DNA from: Struthidea cinerea
Taxonomy: Eukaryota; Chordata; Aves; Passeriformes; Corcoracidae
Direction of reading: 5' to 3'
Length of the DNA stretch: 64,000 nt
Assembly: GCA_013397865.1 (NCBI GenBank)
Contig: VZTI01003941.1
Span: 531,649 to 595,648, forward strand
Shown here: positions 49,226-61,073 of the stretch, piece by piece
Layout: every line of letters begins with the position of its first letter
Numbering within the stretch: position 1 is the stretch's first letter
Position numbers and translations under genes: made by a program
Notes under the pieces: generated by a model
Databases searched by the model: none
The model's input: the letters and a program-made list of their open reading frames with translations, nothing else
What the model was told of the DNA's origin: nothing

Positions 49226-49951
49226 TATTGCCCTCTACAAGTTGCTCTTACCTGTCGCTCTGTCCCCCAGAATTTTCACCCGTGCGTTTATATTACTTTC
49301 CTAAAATAACAGTAAACCAGTGCATTAATATCTGCATAATGGGACTGCAAACACATGGTTTTTTGTTTTTGTTGTTGTATTTGTAGTTTGAATTTGCCCT
49401 TGCAAGTATTTGAGCTCTCTGATAACATTGCCTAGTTTAAAATTTTGCTTGAGATTTTCCTTCGAATTTTACTTATAGCTGGGAGAAAATCATCCCTGCT
49501 CCCCCAATAAAAGATATCAGACAGTTTTTTAAAAAAAGAAATATTTTATTTTTAAAAACATCAAAATTAAGTTTCAGCATTTTCAGGAGTAATTCTAATT
49601 GCTTTTATTTAAAACTATGCAATAAATTCATTTTACTCCAATTTTGAACTCTTCTTTTGTTGAATGTCAGTATAGTTTTTCTCACTGTATTTTTTAGACA
49701 TGTTTCGGACAACATTAAATGTATTAGGTAGGTAAATTGAGAGACAATTTTGTTCTGATACTGTTATGTTGTGGAGTAAAATTGATCAAAGAGCAAGATA
49801 ACTACCTTTATTTGCTCTGGTTAAATTGTTGAACTAATTAGGAAAATATCTAGATTAAGGAAAGAGGGCTGCTCTGCCTGCTATGAACAAATAACCCCTT
49901 GCATCAGCTTGTAAATGGAAAGTGAGCTCCACATATAGGTTTCAAAAAATA

Positions 49952-49995
49952 CTAAACAAAAAAAAAAAAAAGAAGAAAAAGAAAAGAAAAAAACC
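49952..49995. repeat. A-rich tract
   Basis: CTAAACAAA followed by a long A run and GAAAAAGAAAAG units; simple purine-rich repeat. Confidence 0.9.
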
Positions 49996-50487
49996 CCAAC
50001 CTTAAAAGAAAATAGCCTGCTAGGTAAGAACTTAGGATGTGAGGTCCAAATGAGATGAGAGACCAGCCCACAGACAGTAATTATGCTGATTTTCAGTGAT
50101 ATTTTTATTGTAAACCAGTTGCCTTAGTCTTCTGTAGCCTGCAAGACCAATTGCTAGATCAAAGTGGTGTGTAAAAGAAGATTAGTTGCAGCTGGTGTTG
50201 AAATTTGGGGAACAGTGCAGGAAGGGCAGCAGGTTTGAGAACAGCCTTAGAGCTCCCCATAGCAAGGCTCAGAGACAGGAAGGTCCTGCCCCATGTCCTT
50301 CACTCCTGGTGGCCTTAGTCTGTGCCAGGACAAGTCATTGCTGCCGGGATGCTGTGCAGCTATTGCTGGCACACAGCCCTGATGGTAAGGAAGAGTGTTG
50401 CTTCCTTCCCTCATTGTGGATCACATCCCTATGTTGCGTCACACAATGACGCCCCATTTCCCATTAAGGTTCCAATTTTTAAGTTGC

Positions 50488-50504
50488 AAAAAAAAAAAAA
50501 AAAA
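50488..50504. repeat. Poly(A) run, 17 bases
   Basis: Seventeen A in a row preceded by AAGTTGC. No retroposed gene or SINE body was recognised upstream. Confidence 0.95.
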
Positions 50505-52851
50505 GACTATATGATGACCTCTGGACAGCTGTGCTGCTTCTCTCTTCCCAGCTGTCTCTCACCTAAACCCCCCATTCCTGGACTCAACACAGGCAGAAAC
50601 ACTTGAAGGCCTGATGGTAAAGATGTACCTCAACATCTTTAAGCAAAAGTGAACTCTTGGTGTCTTTGGGTTCAGCTAACTACCTGCACATAAACATTCA
50701 GAAAAGCAAATGTAAAAATCTAAAGTCTCAAAATCCCCTCCTTTCCTCCTTTCAGCTTTTTAAAACTCCAAACCTGGGCTGTTCAAAAGGAAATGACAGT
50801 CTTGGTGGAAGCATTGCCAAGAAACATCCATGCCAAGAAGGGGCATGTCATAGTGTGATGATTTCTTTGCAGCAAAATTAAATGTACACAGGTGGAAATG
50901 CTTCCAGACGGCTGAGAAAACCCCCTGAGGAGATATCTGGGCTGGACAGCAGGCACTCAAGAAGATGCAGAGAGGGCAAAGCATCTGGGCTGAGATGCTC
51001 CCAGGCAAGTCTGACCTTGCTGAGATGAGACATGCCATAGGAAAAGCAAATAGGTTAAAAGCAGAAGGAAATGTTATCTCATATTTTCATTTTATTCTAA
51101 GTGTAGTTACCATGGCAGCAACAAGCTTGAGTTCCTCTACAGACATACAGCCATCTTTTGAATTTCCCTCTTCTTCCTTGCCATATCTGTCCCCAGGAGC
51201 ACAGGCTGAAAACTCACTCATTTTTCCTTCCATGGGCAGTATCAGCAATGAGAACAACAATGACAAAAGTACTATAAAACCTCCCTAAAACCATAAGGAT
51301 AATATTTTTACCTTTCCTTCCAGAACACCTAACCCAACCCTCCCACTTCAGTCCTCCATATTTTGTCAGGAACAGAGAAGTCTCTGCACAGGTGTTGCTG
51401 TATCCCCTCCTCATGCAGTTCTTGTTTTTAGGGCAAGAAGAGAAATCCATCAACATCCATTTATATCTGTATTCATTTGCATAACTGAGCTATTTCTCTC
51501 CTGCAGACATCTTCTTCAGACTCCTTTTTGAACACAGCATAATTCAGGACCCTCCTCCACTTTTTGGTTGGGCTGACCTGGAGTAAAACACTGGATGGGG
51601 AAAAGGAAAAAATCCCATCTTGAGCCCAGCAGTAAGCAGGAGAGAACAAGTTGTCACATCGAGTCACCCAGTCATTTTGGCCACCAGAAGGCTATGACTG
51701 TGAGAGATGGCCTGTGAACCCCAAATTTAATACTTAGCAACAAGAATCTCTGATTCTTAGTTGCCCTTAAAGAATCTCTCTTCTAGAGTAAAATCAAAGA
51801 ATTGTAGTCTTAGCTGCTTTTATCTGAGTGTAAGTTGAGAGACCAACAAAAGAAGTAATATGTGACAGAGTCTGCTTTCTTTTGTGCTACATCTGAACTG
51901 ACTACAAGATAATACAATAAACAAGATAACAAGATCAAAGAGAGCTTGAGAGGGCTTCTTTTCCATTCCCCGGTCCCAAAGGAGAATCAATTATTTCTAA
52001 ACCATTCTTGAGAGATGTTGGACTAATCTGATCTTTGCTGTGGATGCCTGGCTAGTCTCCTTGATGTACCCATGTTTTCTAGGATATTGTAGGGGGTCCT
52101 AGGCAATTAAAAGCAAAGCACAAAGTAAGAAGGTCAGAATATACTGGGGACAGTTCAAGTAGCCAGGTGTTTTATTTACTTAGGATTAGACCTAATTTTC
52201 ATTATCTTTTCAATTGCTCCATCTATTAGCTAGTATGGTACATTAAGGCAATGGTGTTACCCTTGCCTGATGCTGAATCGTATTTGTCCAGGGCTTACCC
52301 TCTTCCCAGGAGAAAAAAAACTGCTTTTCAGCAAACCCCACTCAGGAAAGCACTACCCCCTTCTTTCTGAAGATTAATTTTTTGAGTTGAATCACTTTAT
52401 TTATTTGGTTTACAGATGAAAAGCATTTCATAACTTACATCAGCAGAAGAGGGGGATTGTGGCAAAATGCAGTTAGGAGTCAAGAATAAATGGTGCCAGT
52501 GGCTGGAGTGGCTGGAAGCCACTGTGTCCCAAAGAGCAGCCTAAAAAAGTGTATGGGTTTATAGTATCTGAGAAACTGAACACCAACTCCTAGGTGAGCT
52601 TGTACTATGAAGAAAAGGAAAAATTATTAGTTCCACTTTTAAAGCCATGCATTTGCAGTGAGCACACTGCCTTCCTCCTCCTTCATGGGAGGAATGTTTA
52701 TCCAACACTTAACGCAGATCCCTCTCTACACTACTGAGTGCTAATTTGTCTTGATGCACACACCCTCATAATCCATCCACTATTAAATAACTGTAAATTG
52801 GTAACTTTAATTGCTGAGGTCTCAAGCATTGCAGTTCTCAGTATGTTCAAA

Positions 52852-52899
52852 GGAAAACAAAAAAACAACAACCAAAAAACCAAAACAAAATTAAAAAAT
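52852..52899. repeat. A/C-rich simple tract
   Basis: AAAACAAAAAAACAACAACC-type low-complexity sequence, of the same kind as the tract at 27.6 kb. Confidence 0.85.
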
Positions 52900-55800
52900 C
52901 AACTCTCCTGGGGTCTCCCCTCCTGACAACAATGTCAAGTTTTCAGGAAAAGGAAGCATGGAAGTTGCAGGCTCAATTAAATCCAAGCAGTCAGAATTCC
53001 TTGTTGAGGTGGAAGTTACTTTTGAGGCTACAACTCATTTTCAGAAGCTGCTCAGACTTGGAGGAATACTCATGGTGCTATTTTGCAATATACTGAAGGT
53101 AAGGACCTGAGTGCAGCTCAAGGGTAGCTGGAAGGCTGGTAGGGCTTCTCTAGAGAGTCTTGACTTTGTGCGTCACACCAAATGATTCCAGTTGTTGTGT
53201 GAGGCTTACATAGTCACTGCATTGTCCTTCCATGATTACAATATCCTTCCCTCTCAGCTTTGCAGCCTGCAAAGTATTTCTGTATCAGTGAAAGCAGGAG
53301 GCCAGACATCCCATGACCTCCTGCTCCTCTGCTCTTCCAGCTGCAGTCCTCAGTTGATGGCCACATAAAGACAATTGCATTATATTGGTTGCATGTTTCT
53401 TACTCCAACAGCTACGAGGTATAACTGAGGTATAACATTTTTGTCTTTTTCTGACAACTGTCTAAATCTCGTCTTTCCTCATCTTTGTATTTCCCTCCTT
53501 TTCGCTCGGGAAGTTCTTGGAAGATAAAAATTTCTGAGCTCTTTTTCTTCCCATGGAGATAAGTTAGACAGTTCCTTTAAGGAAAGTGACCATCCCATGG
53601 ATGCTGCAAGGTCTCAGCTTCCACAAGGAGAAGAAAAGTGACAAGCATTATTTCAGCAGCATTGGCAACAGGCCAACAATAGTATGACCATAGTTCCCAG
53701 TGACCTCTCAGGGAATTCCAACCTAAGATGATTTTGTATTATTCCTTTCTGGATGTATCCTTGACAAACAATGCAAAGAAGAGGCAGGGATTTAACTTTG
53801 GGAATGACCTTGTCATTGAAAGGTGAAATAGAGGCTACTTATCTAACATTTGCTTTACAGGGTTGTGGTAGGACTGAAACTTGGAAAATGGGGTAAAGCA
53901 GTGGGTAGAAGTTGTGGGTTTGTATTTGAACATTGCCTCTAACTTTGGAATTTTATACAACCTTTATTCTCTTTCTGGAGTGCTGGGAAGTGTTTTGTGG
54001 ATGCCATGAGTGAACTGTGCTTTTGGTATTAAACATTTATTACTTAGCTTCTATGTTTGCAAGCATCCAGGTCAATGATTTAAACTATTCCCACCAGATC
54101 TATATTTCTATCAACTGCTTTTTTTTCTTCTTTCAGAGAAGATACCTGAACTATGGCTTCAAATGGGGAAGATTTCTGTTGAAAAATGCATTACGAAAAC
54201 TAAAAAGCTTTTGTGCAAGGGAAATTATTCTGGCACAGGGAAGGAGCCATGGACAACACCATGAGGAAACCTGTGATTTGAGTGTCACACAAGTTGTAGA
54301 AGACATTTGTTGGGGAAGCAAGGCAAACTAAGGCAAAGCATCTCCAATTATCCTTTCAACAACTGCAAGTGCAGCAGAGAGCAGAGCCTTTAAATTAAGT
54401 GTGCAGTCGCCTTCTCCAGAATGAACGCAAAGCTGAATCACATAATACCACAACCATAGATGCCAACAAGACATGGAACTTCCAAGAAGAGGGAAAATGC
54501 ACATCAAAATTAAAGCATCCTGCAAGTTTGAGGAATTTATTATCTCAAATGGGGGGATTTTTTTCATGAAAATTTGTCCGGTGTTCATCAATCTCTAGTA
54601 ATAGTTATGTCTCTATTTTCAGATAAGAAAACTAAGTGAAATAACAAAACACTTAACTACAGATGCTGCCGACTGTCTTTGGCACCAATGATAACACCTA
54701 TATTAGCAAATGTGTAAGTGTCCCTCCCATATTCTTGAACTTCAGTGGTCTTCTGATAATGTATAAATCCTGTTAGCACTTTCCCCAGAACTCATGAAGA
54801 CGTCCCTGCCCATATCCTCCCTGTATCAGCCAGCTCAGACAGCCGGCAGCTGCGTAATGAAAAGGAAATGAAATTTTCCTGTTAGCAGCCTCCTCCAATT
54901 CGGGGAAACAGGGACAGGCATCGCATCTGCCCGCAGTACTCTCAGGGCTTCTCATATGCTAAAAATATTTTCTTAGAGAGATTGTTTAAATGTGACTCTT
55001 AGTAGATGGGTGAAACCATAATTCAGAATGTGTGGCTGGACCTTTAATATATTCTTTTTGACTGCTTTAGAAGTTTCTTGGTATTCAGGTCTCTATCACT
55101 AGCTGTAAAAAGACAGGAAAAGAAAAGATGCATTTGCTGAAGTTCAGCCCCTACAAAAGTAATCTATAAGACCAAGTGATTAAAAGCTGCATGTTTTTGG
55201 AGTATACCTTTTACACTTCGGAAAGAAATAATCCATCTCTCAATATTAGGATGAGACCTTTAATATTAAACGTTGAATAATTCACTTAAACTACAACTCA
55301 ATAATCATTTGAAGTAATTTGTAACTGAAAAGAAAGTTTAACATTGCCCTTTCAGTTAAGAAAGAGAAAAATGTAATGTGAATCAAATAAAGGGGAGTGC
55401 TTTTTCTTTTTTTTTTTTTTTAGGACTTGGATAATAAATAATAAATATTTATGCAACCAGGTCTTATTTGGATCTCACTGAGCAAAATATTACCAGCTTC
55501 CAAATTAATTATTTCCTTCCTGTTATATTTATTTAATCTGTCCTGGCTTAAAACATTTTAGTTAAAAATTGAGTCATGACCATGAGTACATCTGCTAAAA
55601 CGCACGAATATATTGCTCAAACTCCTTGAAATTACTATGAATTTATTTCAGATCAAATGAGATCAAGCTCTCTAGTGATAAAATCCATTGATTATGTAAA
55701 TTCAATTGATGATATAATACTGTGATTACACCACTCATGACAGTTTGGCCTCAATATAACTAAAATTTGACTTACAAACAAAATGAAGCAAGTCTTAGCT

Positions 55801-58066
55801 GTGGATTTGATTGTAGGTGTTACTCTACCCATGTCTGTCCACTGAAAATATATTCTGGACCTGGGGTTTGTTAAAAGATGCTCTTTGTCCACAACCACTT
55901 AATCTAATGGCAAATCAGCGTCAAAAGTGGCAGTCACCTATATGGAAGAAGAAGGAGAGCAGATGATCCTTTGGTTTTAACATGCTTCCTTCTCTATAAT
56001 TATCTAATTATTTTTCAAATAGCTCTCTGCATTTTCAGTTTCCACTTAAGATATGACCAGCTCACCCTGTAACATTTTTCAAGGTAGCATTTTAAGAAAC
56101 TAAAATATTTCTCCTGTTAAAATCTTTCTCAATCCAATTTTCCACCCCTGTAATTATCTCAAAAATCCTCATTCAGAAGGATTGCACCTTTACATGTATT
56201 TCAGCCATTATTAACCACACTGTCGTTATCCCTGCTGACATTGTGGCTTCGGGCTGTGCTGAGGGCCTGCATAATCTTGTTTTCAGAGACTTCTGCCTCC
56301 TCTGTGAACGTCAGGAGGAAAGGAGAAGCCAGGTAAGATTCAGAATTTCTTCGAAGATTAAAGCTCTAGAAAGTGTGCGGTAATCCAACATCTGTTCCTT
56401 TGGTCCTGGAGCTGTGAAGCTCTGCTGCTGCTGTGCCATCTGCCAGGCGGCCGGGGAGGAGGGGAGGAGGCTGCTCCTGCACCAGCCGCTGTGATTAAGG
56501 TTGTCTGTGTGTTTGTGTTTGCATGCAGTAGGAAAAAAATTGATCGCACACTTTGAGCTTGGGCAGTGCCATGTGTGACGTGTCAGAGGAAAATGCGGGT
56601 CACTTTACCTGCTCGCATCTGGACGAAGCACAGGGGATAAAGAGGGAAAGCAAAAGGCCACACAGTTATTAACATACAAATAGCATCCATGCTTCATGTG
56701 CAATTCACAACAAAGTCACACACCATTCTGATTTTATACCAGCAGGCACCCAAAGCAGCATTAATGTAACACTGAGCTTTAAAGGAGCTTTGGTTTGCCC
56801 AGCTGCAGCGACACAGACCTCTGCACCCCCAGGAAATAGTCTCAGAGGGAGGCATGAGGTCTACAGCTCAGAAAAATTAGTGGCGATTCCTGTACCACTT
56901 GATAACTTATCATTTTATTAGTACAGAGAATAAATAGTTTTCCTGTATATGCTATTAAGGCATTGCCTGTTTCACCCTCACCTCTAAAGTCTTTCAGCAC
57001 ACTCTGCCTACGCGTGCAGTGATTGTGCAGCGTTCGTGTGTAGGTGCAAATCTTTTGGATCGACTCTAGCAGTAACTGTGTCCCGCAAGTCATGCAATGA
57101 AGAGGTACCAGAATGAATTTAGAACATCTTGCATGAAAGTGCACATATGTAGGGGATGTCACTTGAACATGGGATGTGTTGCTCTTCAGAACTGGGAACG
57201 GTTCTTGCCCCAAAGAAGTGACATCTAGACAAAAAAATGTTAACACGCCCAAGTTATGAGCACTTTCACAAAGAAGGAACTGCCACCAGACTTGATTTCC
57301 AAAGTGTCTTTGGCACAAAGCTTTGTTTGTCAGCAGGAGGGATCCATGGCTCTACCAGGAACCCACACAAAATACAGAGATCTGTGCTAATTTGTATCTT
57401 CTTCTTGAAGGAAGGTATTTTAAATTTGCAGAGCTTATTGGATCATCTATATAAATTGTTCCACACCAGAATGCAATGGTTCTAAATTTTCTCTAAATCA
57501 GATGTTTTCTGGAAGTTTTGGCAATTCCAGTGGCTGGTACCCAGTCAGAAGTCAGAGATCTGAGCTTCTGCACATGGAGTGCCTGATGTGACAACTGGAG
57601 CAGACACTGGGCTGTTTGCTGTGAAATCCAGACATGCAATTGCTGCTCATGGAAACATACACAAACTGGATGTAAACTAGCTATATCCAGGACCAACCAT
57701 AGTGTAGTGGCAGCTGAAAAAGCATTCTACTCCTCCAGGACACCCAGCTGCATGTTTAGTAGACTGGAGAGAAGGCTATACTGAGACTAGTTCTTGAAGT
57801 CGCAGCCATGCCATAAGGGTGTGATTATCAGTGGATGCTGCAGTTTGTACAGCGAGCAGCTCCTGTGCACAGCAGGGAGTGAATTGACTTCAGCGGGTCC
57901 AAAAGGAGTAACAGGCCGTGGTGAGTGAGAGTGGAAAGTGCCCTGGCACCCCTGTAAGTTGATGCATGTGGGTGGCACCTCCATGTTGTTTTATTGCAAG
58001 GGCAAACTAGAAAATAAGGCAAGGCTCATTAAGGCAAGGTTTTCACTTTTCTTTCTGTTCTCCTGC

Positions 58067-58280
58067 ACCGAGCAGCCAACACTGCCTCCGCGCAGCATCA
58101 CTGCCTCCGCGCAGGGCTCGCTGCTCCTGGGAGCGCAGCCATTCGCTCCGCTGGCCGTGAGCCGCAGCCCGGGAGCTCGGCTCCTCCTGTCCCTTCCCTA
58201 CGGCATATCAGGTGAGCAGGCTGGGCTCAGCCTCCTCTTGCCATTTGCTGGAAGGCATCACTCGGGGCGGGGAAAAGAGC
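58067..58280 (+). promoter_or_regulatory. CpG-dense segment, candidate promoter/first exon
   Basis: Between CACCGAGCAG and GGCATATCAG there are 14 CpG in about 140 bases, far above the rest of this CpG-poor window. The dense part ends in a consensus 5' splice site, ATCAG|GTGAGC, with the last exonic base at 58211. A GGGGCGGGG box follows at 58264-58272, on the downstream side. No TATA box is seen, as usual for CpG-type promoters. A continuous plus-strand frame of 126 codons (57938-58318) runs through it but has no known motif, so a noncoding first exon is as likely. It could start a long noncoding RNA or an alternative first exon of a gene beyond the window. Confidence 0.4.
58080..58114. repeat. 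Two copies of CACTGCCTCCGCGCAG, period 19
   Basis: The 16-base unit CACTGCCTCCGCGCAG occurs perfectly at 58080-58095 and 58099-58114, separated by CAT, inside the CpG-dense segment. Confidence 0.97.
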
Positions 58281-60986
58281 GGAATGGAATAGGAAGACTT
58301 TCTCCCTTCTGGGCCTGACAGCCCTGACAATCTGGCCCTATACTCACAGAAACACGAGGCATTCAATTGTATGTCATTTTGATGTTTCTGAATAGCATCT
58401 CTCTGGAGATGAAATAGTAATCATCACCAGAGCTACAGATTAGCAACTGATAGAAAAAATAGGCATATCATTAAGCTTGCACGCTTCCTTGTTATCTCAC
58501 CACTTCTCATTCAATCCTTGTCTGCAAACAGAAGAAGGGAATCCCTGCACGGCTGCACTGCTGGGTTTGCATATAATCAGGTGTCGAAGCCTGCCTGGCT
58601 TAGACCTTTTGTTCAGCTGCGATCCCTGGATTTTTTTCCTAAGATTTGTGCTTTCACCTCTGGATAATAACATAACAAATAGCTCTTTGTCTCTTTAGGT
58701 TTGTTCATATAACTTGTATTAATATATTGACAATGTTATAAAAAGACATACAAAGAATCCTCTTGTCTTCGCCTGCTACAGCAAAAGCCGTGACAAGTAT
58801 TTCTGATGTGAAGCAGGATCTGAGGCTCCAGTGAATAAATGTGAAAAAATGTAATTTTTGAAATTTAGTTGTAGAAATACAATAAATATCAGTTAAGCCT
58901 TATGAGGATTTACTTCATGTTTAGTAAGGCCCTTGTTATCAGGGCATTTATCAGGTGGTATAATGGTTAAAATTAATATTTTTAAAGATATTTTGATTGC
59001 AGCAGTGATGACATTTTGAAAAACTAAACAAAACCTAATTGACTTCCAGTAAGTTTTTCACTGGAGCATTATTGTGAAAATAGGATATTTGAAGGTTTCA
59101 AACACTTTTATTGAAAAGGTTGATGTTAAATGTGATTTTGAAATTTATTTTGTGAAGAAGGAATGTCAGTCTGGATTCTGAGGATAGTTATTTGCTTTAA
59201 TCTCTCAGGGTGGTATTGTGCTGCTAGCCAAAATCCCAGGTCCTTTTTGCTGCCCTAGTATTTTCTCACTAGGAGTGCAGAATCCTATATCTCTGGTAGG
59301 ATGTGAGGCTTGAGTGCAGCACAGGATGTCCCTTCTGACATCTGATGAAAAAACTCTCTCTCCCCTTCTCTGTTTCAGTCATAGCCTATCCTGGTCCTTT
59401 CCTTCTCATACCTTTGCTGTGCTTCTCACTCTAACATGTAGGTACACCCACTCCATCATACTCAGGGAAGCTGTCTTTCCAAATAGGTCAAATTTCTAAC
59501 TATATTCACGTATGCCTTTAAATTCCGGTGGTGATGTACACTTGTATTTTTGTCTCAAAAATTACTGGGGCTTCTCAGGAGTAGCCTGAATTAGAGACGT
59601 CTGTTAATCTCGTCCATGCCAGCCTACCTCAGTGTGGTACCTGATAGGGAAAAGTTCTATGAAACTGGCTGTAAAAATATCCATGTTAAAATATAAAAAG
59701 GAAAAAAAAAAAAAGAGAGTCAGCAGCTAGGCTTAATAAATCAAAGGCAATATTGCTGACATGTAATAGTTCATATTTCCTTTTAATGAGGGAATATGGA
59801 ATTCAGTTGTTTGGAAATCTGTTGCTGGTTCTGCTGTGAACTCATGACCCAGGACAGTTTTAACAAGATTTGAAAATCCTAAATAATATTTACCTGCATC
59901 TCAAAAGTACTGTGAAACATATCACCACATGAAACATTTTCAGATACACAAATGGAACACTTGTCTGTTAGGAGTAGATTTCACTGAAAAATTTGGTTTC
60001 ACTGATACCAGTAGGAAGTCTGTCATTGAGTTTGTCGGGCTAAAACTGCTTGCCTTTTTTGCTTTGGTGGTTGAGGACAAGAAGAAAATTTGGACAGTAA
60101 TTGGTGCTGTGTTGTGTGAGGCAGGTGAAGAGCTTAAGGGAGTCATCAGCTCCCAGGTTTAGTGCTGTGAAGAGGAACTTCTGAAATGTCAACCTTTATG
60201 TTTTCCCTCCCAGACACTATTTTTCATGAGGCAAGACCATTATTGGAGGCAAAATCCATGCAAGTCAGCTTGTACAACTGGTATTTGTACATCAAACACC
60301 TTTAAAAAAATGATCGGGGGATGAAGAATGCTATGTGTATTACCTTGATGCCTCACGTAATTTTTAAATATCCAGTATTACTGGCTGTGAAAATTCTTTA
60401 TTTCTTTCACACCGTTTTACCTATCACTAATTTTTTAATCTCTTAAGTCACCCACTACTTTTACTTTTAGAGGATCCACTTCAGGAAGAAAGAATTTCAC
60501 CTTAAAAAATACATATGAAGACCCTTAAGTGTTTTACAAGCTAAATTCGCTTTCCCCATTATATGGACATAATTCAAAGAGAATCAACTCAACAATTTAC
60601 CAGTTTAACACTCACATGCCAATCCTTAAATTACAGATCTAGTTCATCATTGCTGAATATTATTAAATTACGTACTTCACAGATAGGTCTGTAGATTCTG
60701 ACAAAATTTAAAAAAACCTAAAAAGTCCAAAACAACAAGTTTTCAGATGAATATTATGTGGAGGCCAAACATTGTTGCTAATGCAGAAAATTTCAAAGTT
60801 AGTTGCATATTTCAGCATTCTGAATAAACCAATTCTTATATTTTCAAAATTTAGAGAGTTTCTCCAAAGTGTTTGGAAGAAAATAGAAAAGATTAAAATA
60901 ATCTCAGTGAGCTCTACTTGTTGCTATAAACTTTAAATAGAGACAGACTTTTATTGGTGAGTCTTGGGTTGATTTCTTTGTTCTTT
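58281..60986. other. Spacer, no recognised gene
   Basis: AT-rich DNA with 61-77-codon frames of no recognisable family. No RNA gene or repeat family seen apart from an A run near 59702-59714. Confidence 0.5.
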
Positions 60987-61073
60987 GAGGGTTTTTGGTT
61001 GGTTGGTTTTGGGTTTCTTTTGTTTGCTTGGTTTTGCTTTGTTTTGGGTTTTTTTTTTTTGTTGTCTTTTTTT
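60987..61073. repeat. T/G-rich low-complexity tract
   Basis: Units such as GGTTGGTTGG and TTTTGGGTTT followed by a T run; the complement is the CCAA-type composition of the 15.4 kb block. Confidence 0.9.

Larger units (their letters stand above)
49226..58066. other. Long spacer, no recognised gene
   Basis: Nearly 9 kb without a recognised gene. It contains A-rich tracts (49952-49995, 50488-50504, 52852-52899), weak exon-like signals at 53045-53098, 54137-54331 and 56210-56332, and a 158-codon minus-strand frame at 56842-57318 without a recognisable motif. The interval 56380-56660 is GC-richer and carries E-box-like and CRE-like cores (TGTGACGTGTCAG near 56574), suggestive of a regulatory element. 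Confidence 0.45.
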
